Below, piece after piece: positions 24,441-32,688 of a stretch of 33,711 nt of DNA; the stretch's first letter is position 1, and the number at the start of each line of letters is the position of its first letter. Origin of the DNA: an uncultured Hyphomicrobiales bacterium (GTDB lineage Bacteria > Pseudomonadota > Alphaproteobacteria > Rhizobiales > Hyphomicrobiaceae). The notes beneath the pieces are model-generated. The model was given only the letters and a program-made list of their open reading frames with translations, did no database searches and was not told the origin of the DNA. The stretch covers positions 2,480 to 36,190 of the forward strand of contig CADEEC010000014.1 of assembly GCA_902826255.1 (NCBI GenBank), in the 5' to 3' direction. A program made the position numbers and the translations under genes.

Positions 24441-26429
24441 ATGCCAGTTCGTTTTTCCCTCAGAGGAGGTATCCTCTGTGCCGTAGCATCGCTTGCCAGC
24501 TCGTCATTCTGGTCGGAAGCAAGCGCACAACAAGCCGTAACCTATGAGCTTCCGGGACTTGTCGTCGAGAGCGCTCCCCGCAAAGCCCCCGTGCGTCAGA
24601 AGGCGGAGAGTTCGACAGGCGTCGATCCGGAGGACGTCGTCGTCAGCCCCACGACGCTTGCCACCAAGAGTGAGCAGACCGCAAGCGCCGTAACCGTCAT
24701 CACCGGCGAGCAGCTGCAACGCATGCAGCAGCGCACCGTCGCCGATGCGCTGCGCACCGTTCCGGGATTGAGTGTCGTGCAGACCGGCGGCCTCGGAGGG
24801 CAAACGGCGGTTTTTACACGCGGAACGAACGCCAACCAGACCAAGGTTTTCATCGACGGCATCGACGTCGGTGACGCCAGCACGCCTAGCGGCGCGGTCG
24901 ACCTTGCGCACATCATGACTGCGGACGTCGAGAGGATAGAAGTGCTGCGCGGACCGCAAGGCGGCCTCTACGGCTCCGGCGCACTCGGTGGGGTGATCTC
25001 GATCATCACCAAGCAGGGCAAAGGCCCGCCGAGGATCACGGGGTTCGTCGAGGGCGGCTCATTCGGCACCTTCAATCAGGCGTTGGGTGTGAGCGGGTCG
25101 AAGGGGCCGTGGACTTACGCCTTCAACGTTACCCACTTCCGCAGCACCGATACGCCCGTCACGCCGCTCGAGCTTTTGCAGCCCGGCCAAGTCCGGCACA
25201 ATGATTTCTACGACAACTGGACCTACTCGACCCGGCTGGGGCTCGAGGTTTCCAAACAACTCCAGCTGAATGTGGTTGCCCGGCACACCGACGCCAACCT
25301 GCGCTTCACCGAAGGTTTCGGCCCACTCGAGGACATCCAGAGCTCGACCGACATCAGGCAAACATTCTTGCGCGGCGAGGCGGTGGTGACGCTGCTTGAC
25401 GGTGCGTTCAAGAACTACTTCGGCAGCACCTACAGCGAGCAGCGCCGGTTGAACGAGACGCCCGTCGGTTTCAACCGTCCGCTTTATGACGGCGACCATG
25501 AAAAGTACGACTGGAAAGGCGTCGCAACCGTTGCGCCGGGCCAGGTCGTCGTGATGGGAGTGGAAACCAGGACGGATAGGCTGTTCGCCGCAAGAAGCAT
25601 CGATGGCTTCAGCGCGCCGGTCAGCGCCGAACAGGCCAACCACGCCGGCTACATCGAACTGCAATCGCAGATCGGCAAGCGCATGCTTGTGGTCGCCAAC
25701 GCGCGTCGCGATGCCAACGAAGACTTCGGGAACGCCACGACGTGGCGTCTTGCTTCCAGCTACATCTTGCCTGGCAGCGAGACAAAACTGCGGGCGAGCG
25801 TCGGCACCAGCTTTCGCGCGCCAAGTCTCTGGGAGCTGTACAATCCGTTTGGCTCCCCAGACCTGAGCGCAGAGCGCGGCATGGGTTACGACGTCGGCTT
25901 CGAGCAGCCGCTCTTCAACGACAAAGTCAGAGTGGGGGCGACATACTTCTACAATGAAGTAAAAGATCTAATCGGCTTCGATCCCAACACGTTCGCGTCG
26001 ATAAACATCGATCATGTGCAGATATCGGGTGTCGAGATTTTTGCTTCCTGGGCGGTTGCACCCAACTTGGCCCTCCGAACGGACTACACCTACACGGACG
26101 TGGACGTTCTCGTGGGGCCTGTCTCGTACCTGCGGCGGCGGCCGCAGCACAAGGTGAGCGGATCGGTGCAGTGGGCACCGACCGACGCGCTCTCGTTCAC
26201 GACCACGCTCATCTACGTGGGGGATCGCCCAGACGCGGGCCGGTTTGGCGGTTCGGTGATCGCGCCGTCCTATACGGTTGTGAACCTCGCGGTCGACTAC
26301 AAGCTCAATGAGACCATGACCCTCTACGGCCGGGTCGACAATTTGTTCGACGAGCAATACCAGGATCCGAGCGGGTGGCTGCGGCCGGGACTCGGTGTCT
26401 TCGGAGGCATCCGCTTTGCTACCCCTTAG
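24441..26429 (+). CDS. btuB: TonB-dependent outer-membrane receptor, vitamin B12 transporter BtuB-type
   Basis: 662-residue outer-membrane receptor that takes up cobalamin with energy from TonB-ExbBD. The start is the ATG at 24441, with GAGGT about 9 bases upstream; a GTG 33 bases earlier would spoil the signal peptide. The N-terminus is a Sec signal (RGGILCAVASLASSSF, cleavage near EASA-Q). A TonB-box-like stretch YELPGLVVESAP follows. The plug domain shows VTVITGEQLQRMQQRTVADA, LRTVPGLSVVQTGG, VFIDGIDVGD and VEVLRGPQGGLYGSGALGG-type motifs. The rest is a beta barrel ending in a DNLFDEQYQDPSGWLRPGLG-type last-strand region, though the final residues are RFATP rather than a terminal Phe. The cobalamin riboswitch directly upstream strongly supports B12 as ligand. 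No other B12 transport or salvage gene is in the window. Confidence 0.95.
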   Translation: MPVRFSLRGGILCAVASLASSSFWSEASAQQAVTYELPGLVVESAPRKAPVRQKAESSTGVDPEDVVVSPTTLATKSEQTASAVTVITGEQLQRMQQRTVADALRTVPGLSVVQTGGLGGQTAVFTRGTNANQTKVFIDGIDVGDASTPSGAVDLAHIMTADVERIEVLRGPQGGLYGSGALGGVISIITKQGKGPPRITGFVEGGSFGTFNQALGVSGSKGPWTYAFNVTHFRSTDTPVTPLELLQPGQVRHNDFYDNWTYSTRLGLEVSKQLQLNVVARHTDANLRFTEGFGPLEDIQSSTDIRQTFLRGEAVVTLLDGAFKNYFGSTYSEQRRLNETPVGFNRPLYDGDHEKYDWKGVATVAPGQVVVMGVETRTDRLFAARSIDGFSAPVSAEQANHAGYIELQSQIGKRMLVVANARRDANEDFGNATTWRLASSYILPGSETKLRASVGTSFRAPSLWELYNPFGSPDLSAERGMGYDVGFEQPLFNDKVRVGATYFYNEVKDLIGFDPNTFASINIDHVQISGVEIFASWAVAPNLALRTDYTYTDVDVLVGPVSYLRRRPQHKVSGSVQWAPTDALSFTTTLIYVGDRPDAGRFGGSVIAPSYTVVNLAVDYKLNETMTLYGRVDNLFDEQYQDPSGWLRPGLGVFGGIRFATP

Positions 26430-26492
26430 TTGACCAAAGCCCTAGTTCGCGTCGACTGAGATCGCGGCCGGAGGGCCGGAACTGAAAAAGCC

Positions 26493-26521
26493 CCGGCTCG
26501 CCCTGAAACAGGGCGGGCCGG
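26493..26521. terminator. strong stem-loop between btuB and the TIR-WD40 gene (possible terminator)
   Basis: A 12-bp GC-rich stem (CCGGCTCGCCCT pairing with AGGGCGGGCCGG, one wobble pair) closes a 5-base loop, 64 bases after the btuB stop. The plus-strand side is followed by GTGCCAGTTTCGG, a poor U-tract. The minus-strand side is followed by GGGGCTTTTTCAG, a good one. It could therefore end btuB transcription weakly and block antisense transcription into btuB more effectively. Confidence 0.5.
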
Positions 26522-26622
26522 TGCCAGTTTCGGCCCGGAACAGCAATAGAAATCAAGCCTATGCCTTGCCTCCGTCACAGCGGCATGACCATATTTCAGG
26601 CGCGTGCTGACGGGAGCCGTGG

Positions 26623-29600
26623 ATGTCGGAAGGGGAGCGCGAAGGGGCACAGGCCGTCCTGCCGGACGCGCGCGCGCGCGCCGCCGGCAGCGACCGCATG
26701 CGTGCGTTCATCGCCTACAGCCGCGAGGACCTCGATTTTGCCGAGCAACTCGCGACCGGTCTCGACCTCTACGGCTTCGCGCCGCTGATCGACAGGGCGC
26801 GTAGCGCCGGTGGCGAAGCATGGGAGCGCCAGGTCGCCGAACTGATCCGGGACGCCGACACGGTGGTGCTCGTCGTCTCGCCGCACGCTGCAAATTCGCG
26901 CGTATGCGCGTGGCAGGTGGATCAGGCCAACCTGTTCCACAAGCGCGTCATCCCGGTTGCGTGCAAGCCGCTCGATGATGCCGCCGCCGCCCGCAGCCTG
27001 CAGGACCTCAACCACATCGTCTTCTATGCGGACCCGCGCGTGCCCGGCTCGGGCTTCGGGTCCGGCATGGCGCGCCTCGTGCAGACGCTCAACGTCGATC
27101 GCGACTGGCTGCGTGGGCACACGCACCTCCTGCAGCGCGCGATGGCCTGGGACGCTGCGGGGCGGCCGGCCAATCAGGTGCTGCTGGGTGGGGATGTCGC
27201 TGAGGCGAAGGCGTGGGTCGCGCGCAAGCCGAGCGGGGGGCCGGAGCCGACCGAGCTGCATCTCGACTTCATCCGTGCCAGTGAGATCGAAGGCGAAAGC
27301 CTCAAGCACTCCGAGCGCCAGCGCCTGGAAGGGATGGCGGCGGCGCACGCTGAGCGCGCCCAGCAACTGCGGGCCGCAGAACAGGCGAGCCGGAGACGCG
27401 TCGGCTATCGGGTCGCCGTATTTGGCGTGCTGCTGTTGGCGGGCATCAACGCGGCAACCTTGGCGTGGTTCAACTACAACAAGCGGCAATTGGCCCTGGC
27501 GGATGCCCGCCACTGGACAGCCGAGACCAAGCGCGCGGAAGGCGAGACGGTAGCCGCCCATGCCAACACGGCGCGGACGCAGGCCACGCTGGACAGAGTG
27601 GAAGCGGAGAAGCGGCGTACCGAGGAAGAGCTGGGCAAGGTGCAGTCGGCGCAGTCGCGCTTTCTCGCCAAGCAGGCACTCGATGCGCTGCGGGGGCACG
27701 ATTTCACCAGGGCGGCGCTGCTGGCGCTCGAGGCGCTGCCGGGCGCAGGCAGCGGCGACGCACGGCCGATCGTCGCCGGGGTGCCGGCCATCCTGTACCA
27801 AGCGCTGGGCTTGCTGCGCGAGCGGTCGGTGCTGACAGGGCACACGCATCCGATCGCCAGCGTCGCGCTCAGTTCCGACGGCAAGCGCATCGTCACGGGC
27901 TCGCACGACAGCACGGCACGGCTGTGGAACGCGGAGACCGGCAGGCAGATCGAGCTTCTCAAGGGGCACACCAGCCGCGTTGCCAGCGTTGCCTTCAGCC
28001 CGGACGGCAAGTTGATCGTCACGGGGTCGTACGACAGTACGGTTCGGCTTTGGGACGGCGACAAGGGGCGTGAGGTCTCGCAGCTCAAGGGTCATGCCGG
28101 GCTGGTGGTCGGCGCGGCCTTCAGCGCGGACGGCGCCCGCATCATCACCGCTTCCTACGACGGCACGGCGCGCATATGGGATGTCGCCAACGGTACCGAA
28201 GTCGCCGTGCTCAAGGGCCATGGCGCGCAGGTGGTGGGCGCAGCGCTGAGCCCGGACGGCAAGCGCGCGGCGACCGCCTCGTGGGACGGCACCGGGCGCC
28301 TTTGGGATCTCGAGACCGGCAAATCGATCGTTCTCAAGGGTCATGCGGGCCGTGTGGTCAGCGTGGCGTTCAGCGCCGACGGCAAGCGCGTCGCGACCGC
28401 GTCCGCCGACACCACGGCGCGCGTGTGGGATGCGCAGTCGGGCAAGGAATCCTTCGCGGTGAAGGGCCATGAAGGGGCGGTCGTCACCGCACTGTTCGAT
28501 CCGAACTCGATACGGCTGCTGACGGTCTCTGCCGACGGCACGGGGCGCCTGTGGGAGCTGGGGAAGGGCAAGGAAGCTGGCGTTCTCAAGGGCCACTCCG
28601 GCGAGATACTCAGTGCGGCCTTCAACTCGGATGGCTCGAGCATCGTCACGGCGTCCTCGGACCAGACCGCGCGCGTGTGGGATGTGCGGTCGGTCAAGGA
28701 AACGGCGGTGCTGAGGGGGCACTTCGGCGGCGTGCTCGGCGCCGCCTTCAGCCCTGACGACACGCGCGTCGTGACCGTGTCCGAGGACACCACCGCGCGG
28801 GTTTGGGATGCGCAGCCTGCCAAGGGAGTCATCTTGCTGCGCGGCCATGGCAGCGAAGTCGCCGGCAGCGCATTCAGTACCGACGGCAAACGCATCGTCA
28901 CCGCCTCCAACGACAACACCGCGCGCGTGTGGGATGTCGAGTCGGGCGAGGAGCTTGCGTTGATGCAGGGGCACTCGGGCGAAGTGGCCGCCGCCGCGTT
29001 CAGCCCGGACGGCAGGCGTGTGGCGACGGCGTCCTACGACAGCACCGTGCGCTTCTGGGATTCGCTGTCGGGAAAGCAGATCGCCATCCTGCAGGGTCAT
29101 TCGGGCGCCGTGCAGAGCGCCGCCTTCAGCCCGAATGGCAAGCTGCTGCTGACGGCATCCTATGATCGCACCGTGCGCCTGTGGGACGCTGGCAACGGCG
29201 AGGAGCTCGGCGTCAAGCGCGGCTACAGCCGCGGCCTGCGCGACGCCACCTTCAGTCCCGACGGCAGCAAAGGCGTGATCGCCGCGGAGGACGGCACGGC
29301 CCGCATCTGGGATGCGAACTCCGGCAAGGAGCTGCTGGTGCTGAAGGGGCATGTCGCATGGGTGATGAGCGCCGCCTTCAGCGCCGACAACGCCCGCGTC
29401 GTCACCGCCTCGCACGACAACACGGCCCGCATCTGGGATGCGGGCAGCGGCAAGGAGCTGGTCGTGTTGAAGGGTCACGCGGGGTGGGTGATGGGGGCCG
29501 CCTTCAGCCCCGACGGCAAGCGCGTGGTGACCGCCTCCGCGGACCAGACCGCGCGCATCTGGGATGCCAACACCGGTGACGAGATAGCAATACTGCGTGG

Positions 29601-29886
29601 GCACGTGCGCGGCGTGCGCAGCGCGGCCTTCAGCCCGGACGGCACGCGCGTCGTCACCGGTTCGGTCGATCGCACGGCGCGCATCTGGCCGGTGCAGCCT
29701 GCCGTCTCGATCGCGGACCTGATCGCCGACGCGATTACCCGCCTGCCACGCTGCTTGTATCCGAGCGAGCGCGAAGCTGCGTTCCTCGGCAAGGACAGCC
29801 CGGCCTGGTGCACCGAGGCCGGACGTCCGCCTCACCAGGCCCCGCAAGTGTCGTCCACCACCTCGAAGGCATCGGCGAAGAACTAG
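26623..29886 (+). CDS. TIR-domain / single-pass membrane / 15x WD40-repeat protein
   Basis: A 1087-residue multidomain protein. Residues about 26-140 form a TIR domain (MRAFIAYSREDLDFAEQLA, TVVLVVSPHAANSRVCAW, KRVIPV). In NADase-type TIRs a Glu follows in the S-x-x-C-x-x-E motif; here that position is Gln98 (CAWQVDQA). A charged, coiled-coil-like linker leads to one hydrophobic helix at about 262-284 (VAVFGVLLLAGINAATLAWF) and a second Glu/Lys/Ala-rich coiled coil. Next comes the SRFLAKQALDALRG...ALLALEALPG segment common before such propellers. Residues about 403-1025 hold 15 consecutive WD40 repeats of 42 residues, enough for two beta-propellers (7+8 blades). More positive charge before the helix (SRRRVGYR) predicts TIR inside and WD40 in the periplasm. 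The start ATG has CGGGAG about 7 bases upstream. Probably a sensor or scaffold; its role is unknown. Confidence 0.9.
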   Translation: MSEGEREGAQAVLPDARARAAGSDRMRAFIAYSREDLDFAEQLATGLDLYGFAPLIDRARSAGGEAWERQVAELIRDADTVVLVVSPHAANSRVCAWQVDQANLFHKRVIPVACKPLDDAAAARSLQDLNHIVFYADPRVPGSGFGSGMARLVQTLNVDRDWLRGHTHLLQRAMAWDAAGRPANQVLLGGDVAEAKAWVARKPSGGPEPTELHLDFIRASEIEGESLKHSERQRLEGMAAAHAERAQQLRAAEQASRRRVGYRVAVFGVLLLAGINAATLAWFNYNKRQLALADARHWTAETKRAEGETVAAHANTARTQATLDRVEAEKRRTEEELGKVQSAQSRFLAKQALDALRGHDFTRAALLALEALPGAGSGDARPIVAGVPAILYQALGLLRERSVLTGHTHPIASVALSSDGKRIVTGSHDSTARLWNAETGRQIELLKGHTSRVASVAFSPDGKLIVTGSYDSTVRLWDGDKGREVSQLKGHAGLVVGAAFSADGARIITASYDGTARIWDVANGTEVAVLKGHGAQVVGAALSPDGKRAATASWDGTGRLWDLETGKSIVLKGHAGRVVSVAFSADGKRVATASADTTARVWDAQSGKESFAVKGHEGAVVTALFDPNSIRLLTVSADGTGRLWELGKGKEAGVLKGHSGEILSAAFNSDGSSIVTASSDQTARVWDVRSVKETAVLRGHFGGVLGAAFSPDDTRVVTVSEDTTARVWDAQPAKGVILLRGHGSEVAGSAFSTDGKRIVTASNDNTARVWDVESGEELALMQGHSGEVAAAAFSPDGRRVATASYDSTVRFWDSLSGKQIAILQGHSGAVQSAAFSPNGKLLLTASYDRTVRLWDAGNGEELGVKRGYSRGLRDATFSPDGSKGVIAAEDGTARIWDANSGKELLVLKGHVAWVMSAAFSADNARVVTASHDNTARIWDAGSGKELVVLKGHAGWVMGAAFSPDGKRVVTASADQTARIWDANTGDEIAILRGHVRGVRSAAFSPDGTRVVTGSVDRTARIWPVQPAVSIADLIADAITRLPRCLYPSEREAAFLGKDSPAWCTEAGRPPHQAPQVSSTTSKASAKN
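26667..26680 (+). repeat. (CG)7 dinucleotide tract inside the 5' end of the TIR-WD40 gene
   Basis: Seven uninterrupted CG dinucleotides encode the ARARA stretch at about residues 16-20, between the assigned start (26623) and the next in-frame ATG (26698), which is exactly where the TIR domain begins. Such a tract can form Z-DNA and can slip during replication. A change in repeat number would shift the frame of the long form only. Confidence 0.7.
27832..29700 (+). repeat. tandem 126-bp repeats encoding 15 WD40 blades
   Basis: Fifteen head-to-tail units, each about 126 bp (42 codons); the GH dipeptide codons recur at 27841, 27967 and 28093, exactly 126 bases apart. The consensus blade is KGHxGxVxxAAFSPDGKRVV then TASxDxTARIWDxxxGKE. 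Unit 4 is one codon short (KSIVLKGH), unit 6 lacks the usual FSPDG (FDPNS), and unit 12 has GY instead of GH. Units 13-15 are the most alike, suggesting recent expansion at the 3' end. Confidence 0.92.
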
Positions 29887-29973
29887 CCCAGCCGTCGCGG
29901 ATTCCGCTTTGGCCACGCCCAGCCATAATCTCCGTGCACGATGCAGACTCAAATCTCCACTTGGGAGGGGCGG

Positions 29974-30456
29974 ATGACCGTGCTTCGTCACCTTCTGGCC
30001 GTGCTTCTGCTGCCTTTCACGGTAACGGTTTTGGTCCCATGGTGGCTGCTGACGGCATCTGCCGGCGGTGATGTGCGATCGGGCGTCCTTGGCTTCGCCG
30101 GCGCCGCGGTGTTTGCCCTGGGGTTCGTGCTGTTTGCGTGGTGTGTGAGCTTGTTCGCGCGCGTCGGCGAAGGGACACTCGCGCCATGGGACCCGACGCA
30201 AAAGATCGTGGCCGTGGGTCCCTATCGGCACGTCCGCAACCCGATGATCACAGGTGTCGCAACCATGCTGCTGGGAGAAGCGCTCCTCTTCGGGTCGGTG
30301 GCGATCGGTGTCTGGCTTCTGACCTTCGTGACGATCAACCACCTGTACTTCATCGCGTCCGAGGAGCCGGGCCTCGAGCGGCGCTTTGGCGAAAGCTACC
30401 GCATCTACAAGGCCAACGTGCCGCGCTGGCTTCCGCGGCTCTCGCCCTGGGGATGA
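29974..30456 (+). CDS. isoprenylcysteine carboxyl methyltransferase (ICMT/PEMT)-like integral membrane methyltransferase
   Basis: 160-residue membrane protein with about four hydrophobic segments (LLAVLLLPFTVTVLVPWWLL, LGFAGAAVFALGFVLFAWCV, ITGVATMLLGEALLFGSVAI, VWLLTFVTINHLYFIA). The conserved SAM-binding signature of ICMT-like proteins is present: GPYRHVRNPMITGV, then EEPGLERRFGESYRIYKANV followed by PRW. Bacterial members methylate unknown lipids or small molecules, not prenylated proteins. The ATG at 29974 is preferred to one 33 bases upstream because GGGAGGGG lies 3-4 bases before it. It follows the TIR-WD40 gene by 87 bases on the same strand and may be co-transcribed. It converges with pcaG, with only 4 bases between the stops. 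Confidence 0.85.
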   Translation: MTVLRHLLAVLLLPFTVTVLVPWWLLTASAGGDVRSGVLGFAGAAVFALGFVLFAWCVSLFARVGEGTLAPWDPTQKIVAVGPYRHVRNPMITGVATMLLGEALLFGSVAIGVWLLTFVTINHLYFIASEEPGLERRFGESYRIYKANVPRWLPRLSPWG

Positions 30457-30460
30457 AGCC

Positions 30461-31045
30461 TCAGGCGTCGAAGAACACCGTCTCGTTGTCGCCCTGGATG
30501 TGGATGTCGAAGCGATAGACGCCGGGCTTGGCCGGATCGGGTTTTGCCATCAGCGTGTCGCGGCGGCCGGCGGGCACCAAGGCGAGGACGGGATCGGTCG
30601 CGTTGGCAGGGTTATCGGCGAAGTAGATGCGCGTGAACAGCCGCTTGAGGATGCCGCGCGAGAACAGGCCGACGTTGATATGCGGCGCCTGCGTCTTGCC
30701 GTCCGGCCCCGCCACGGTTCCCGGGATCACGGTTGCGAACTGGTAGCCACCGTCTTTCGCGGTGGGGCAGCGCCCGAAGCCGCGGAAGGAGTTGGAGGCA
30801 AGGGGACGTCCGTCGGCGGGATGGGTGTAGCGGCCTTCGCTGTCGGCCTGCCAGATCTCGAGCATGGCATCGGGCAGCGGTGTGCCTTCGCCGTCGAACA
30901 CGCGGCCTTCGATGCGGATGTGCGTGCCAGCCACGCCGGCGTCCGCCACCGTCGGGCTGAATATCTCGCGGAAGCCGAATGGCGCCGGTGCCAGGCCGAC
31001 GTGAAGGAAGGGGCCGACGGTTTGTGACGGGGTACGTCCAGACAT
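30461..31045 (-). CDS. pcaG: protocatechuate 3,4-dioxygenase alpha subunit
   Basis: Non-catalytic partner subunit (194 residues) of the intradiol ring-cleaving enzyme that turns protocatechuate into 3-carboxy-cis,cis-muconate. The sequence begins SGRTPSQTVGPFLHVGLAPA, the classical PcaG opening. It shows GRVFDGEGTPLPDAMLEIWQ, a block with NSFRGFGR, APHINVGLFSRGILKRLFTR, and ends YRFDIHIQGDNETVFFDA, as in Pseudomonas PcaG. The Fe-binding Tyr and His residues of PcaH are not conserved in this subunit, as expected. The ATG at 31045 is taken (AGGA 11 bases upstream); a TTG 9 bases earlier is possible. It is the last gene of the catI-catJ-pcaH-pcaG unit, 48 bases after pcaH. Confidence 0.95.
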   Translation of the reverse strand: MSGRTPSQTVGPFLHVGLAPAPFGFREIFSPTVADAGVAGTHIRIEGRVFDGEGTPLPDAMLEIWQADSEGRYTHPADGRPLASNSFRGFGRCPTAKDGGYQFATVIPGTVAGPDGKTQAPHINVGLFSRGILKRLFTRIYFADNPANATDPVLALVPAGRRDTLMAKPDPAKPGVYRFDIHIQGDNETVFFDA

Positions 31046-31093
31046 AATCTGCAAAGTCCTTTTGGCGTATCAGTGTTGTTGCGGCTTCGACGA

Positions 31094-31795
31094 TCAATCG
31101 AGGTCCGGCGGCGTTTCGCTCGGGCCGCGCAGCACGATGTCGAAGATATAGCCCAGCGCCCATTCGGGCTTGGTCGTCTCCATGTCGAACGAGCAGATCA
31201 TGCGATCGCGCGCCTTCGCATCCGTCACTGAGTTGAAGATCGGGTCGAACGGAAACAGCGGGTCGCCGGGGAAGTACATCTGCGTCACGAGCCGCGTCAG
31301 GAACGACGGCCCGAATAGCGACAGGTGGATGTGCGCCGGCCGCCAGGCGTTGTTGTGGTTGCGCCAGGGATAGGCGCCCGGCTTGATGGTCGTGTATTCG
31401 TAGCGGCCCTCGGCGTCGGTCACCACGCGGCCGGCACCGGTGAAGTTGGGGTCGAGCGGGGCGGGATGCTGGTCGACCTCGTGGATGTAGCGGCCGGCCG
31501 CGTTGCACTGCCAGATCTCCAGCAGTGTATTGGGTACCGCGCGCCCTGCCTCGTCCAGCACGCGCCCCTTGACGATGATGCGCTCGCCGAGGGGCTCGCC
31601 GGCGTGCTGCTTGGTGAGGTCCGCTTCTTCCGGCTTGGCGTCGGAATGGCCATAAACCGGCCCCGTGATCTCCGACAGCGTCTGCGGAATGATGATCAGC
31701 GGCTGCTTGGGCGAGCGGATGCGCGTGCCGACATAGTCCGGCGACAGATACGGCGGGTCGGCGGCATCGCCTGCGCGCGAGTAGGTGTCTTTCAT
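31094..31795 (-). CDS. pcaH: protocatechuate 3,4-dioxygenase beta subunit
   Basis: Catalytic, Fe(III)-binding subunit (233 residues with this start; family about 235-245). Iron ligands known from Pseudomonas are in place: the Tyr in GRYIHEVDQH, the Tyr in KPGAYPWRNHNNAWRPAHIH, and the two His of HIH. Other landmarks are SPDYVGTRIRSPKQPLIIIP, LSEITGPVYGH, PLDPNFTGAGR and the C-terminal YIFDIVLRGPSETPPD. The ATG at 31795 (MKDTYSRAGD) is chosen because AGGAC precedes it by about 9 bases and the length fits; in-frame starts up to 31870 would add hydrophilic residues. It lies downstream of catJ in the same direction. Confidence 0.95.
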   Translation of the reverse strand: MKDTYSRAGDAADPPYLSPDYVGTRIRSPKQPLIIIPQTLSEITGPVYGHSDAKPEEADLTKQHAGEPLGERIIVKGRVLDEAGRAVPNTLLEIWQCNAAGRYIHEVDQHPAPLDPNFTGAGRVVTDAEGRYEYTTIKPGAYPWRNHNNAWRPAHIHLSLFGPSFLTRLVTQMYFPGDPLFPFDPIFNSVTDAKARDRMICSFDMETTKPEWALGYIFDIVLRGPSETPPDLD

Positions 31796-31896
31796 GTGCG
31801 CTTCGTCCTGGTGCTTGGTCTTCAAATCCATGTGGCCCGGTTCGGCTTCGCAGGGCTTGACCATGATCAAGCGCCGCGAGGTTTTCGGCCGGCGCG

Positions 31897-32688
31897 TCAG
31901 GTCCTGGGTTGGTTGGCGGCCTTCGTGCGCGCGTGCAGGTCGCGCAACACGGCGAGTTCCTGCGCCGTCGGCGGTGCCGTGTCCGCGACCTTGCTCGCAA
32001 ACTTCAGCGCCCAGCCGGTGGCGTCGACGATCTGCTCGCGCGTCACGCCGGGGTGGATGGCGGTCACCATCAGCTCGCTCGTCTCCGCATCCGGCTCAAG
32101 CACGCACAGGTCGGTGATGACGCGCGTGGGCCCCTTGGTGGTGACGCCGAGCTTCTCGCGGCTGCCCTTGCCGCTGCCATGTCCCAGCGAGGTGACGAAG
32201 TCTACCTTTTCCACGAACGAGCGCTTGCCCTGCGCCATGGTGATGAACACCTCATGCGTGGAGGTGGCGATCTCGGGCGCACCGCCGCCGCCCGGCAGCC
32301 GCACCTTGGGCTTGTCGTAGGTGCCGCCGATGGCGGTCGTGTTGAGGTTGGCGAACTTGTCGATCTGCGCGCCGCCGAGGAAGCCGACGGTGATGCGTCC
32401 GCCCTGCAGCCAATAGCGAAACATCTCCGGCACCGACACGGTGGTCAGCGCCGTCTCGCACAACTCGCCGTCGCCGATGGAGAGCGGCAGCACGTTGGGC
32501 TTGGTGGCGAGCGTGCCGCTCTCGTAGATCAGCGTGATGTCGGGCGCGTGCGTCAGGCGCGCCAGGTTGCACGCCGCCGACGGCGCGCCGATGCCGACGA
32601 AGCACACATCCGTGTTCTTCAGCACGCGCGACGCCACCACCGTCATCATCTCGGTGGGTGTCCAGGCGTTCTTGCCGGAGGTGCTCAT
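31897..32688 (-). CDS. catJ: 3-oxoadipate CoA-transferase subunit B (CatJ type)
   Basis: Beta subunit (263 residues) of the enzyme that transfers CoA from succinyl-CoA to 3-oxoadipate. It belongs to the glutaconate-CoA-transferase-like branch (CatIJ), not the shorter PcaIJ branch. Family marks are MMTVVASRVLKNTDVCFVGI, the catalytic-Glu motif IYESGTL (Glu56, equivalent to Glu54 of glutaconate CoA-transferase beta), PLSIGDGELCETA, FLGGAQIDKFANLNTTAIGG and VRLPGGGGAPEIAT. The ATG at 32688 overlaps the catI stop by 4 bases (ATGA) and has GGGAGG about 5 bases upstream. Confidence 0.9.
   Translation of the reverse strand: MSTSGKNAWTPTEMMTVVASRVLKNTDVCFVGIGAPSAACNLARLTHAPDITLIYESGTLATKPNVLPLSIGDGELCETALTTVSVPEMFRYWLQGGRITVGFLGGAQIDKFANLNTTAIGGTYDKPKVRLPGGGGAPEIATSTHEVFITMAQGKRSFVEKVDFVTSLGHGSGKGSREKLGVTTKGPTRVITDLCVLEPDAETSELMVTAIHPGVTREQIVDATGWALKFASKVADTAPPTAQELAVLRDLHARTKAANQPRT

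Noticed and set aside
27832-29700. CRISPR-like repeat array
   Set aside because: Units are 126 bp, in frame, degenerate and encode WD40 blades; there are no short identical repeats with unique spacers.
26623-29886. Thoeris or CBASS-type anti-phage system
   Set aside because: No ThsA-like, cyclase or other effector gene lies beside it and the TIR catalytic Glu is absent; a defence role cannot be claimed from this window.
26596-30342. A 1248-codon open frame on the minus strand across the whole WD40 gene
   Set aside because: It is antisense to a convincing TIR-WD40 gene; its internal periodicity is just the mirror of the 126-bp repeats, and high GC content keeps the frame open. The translation resembles no known protein.
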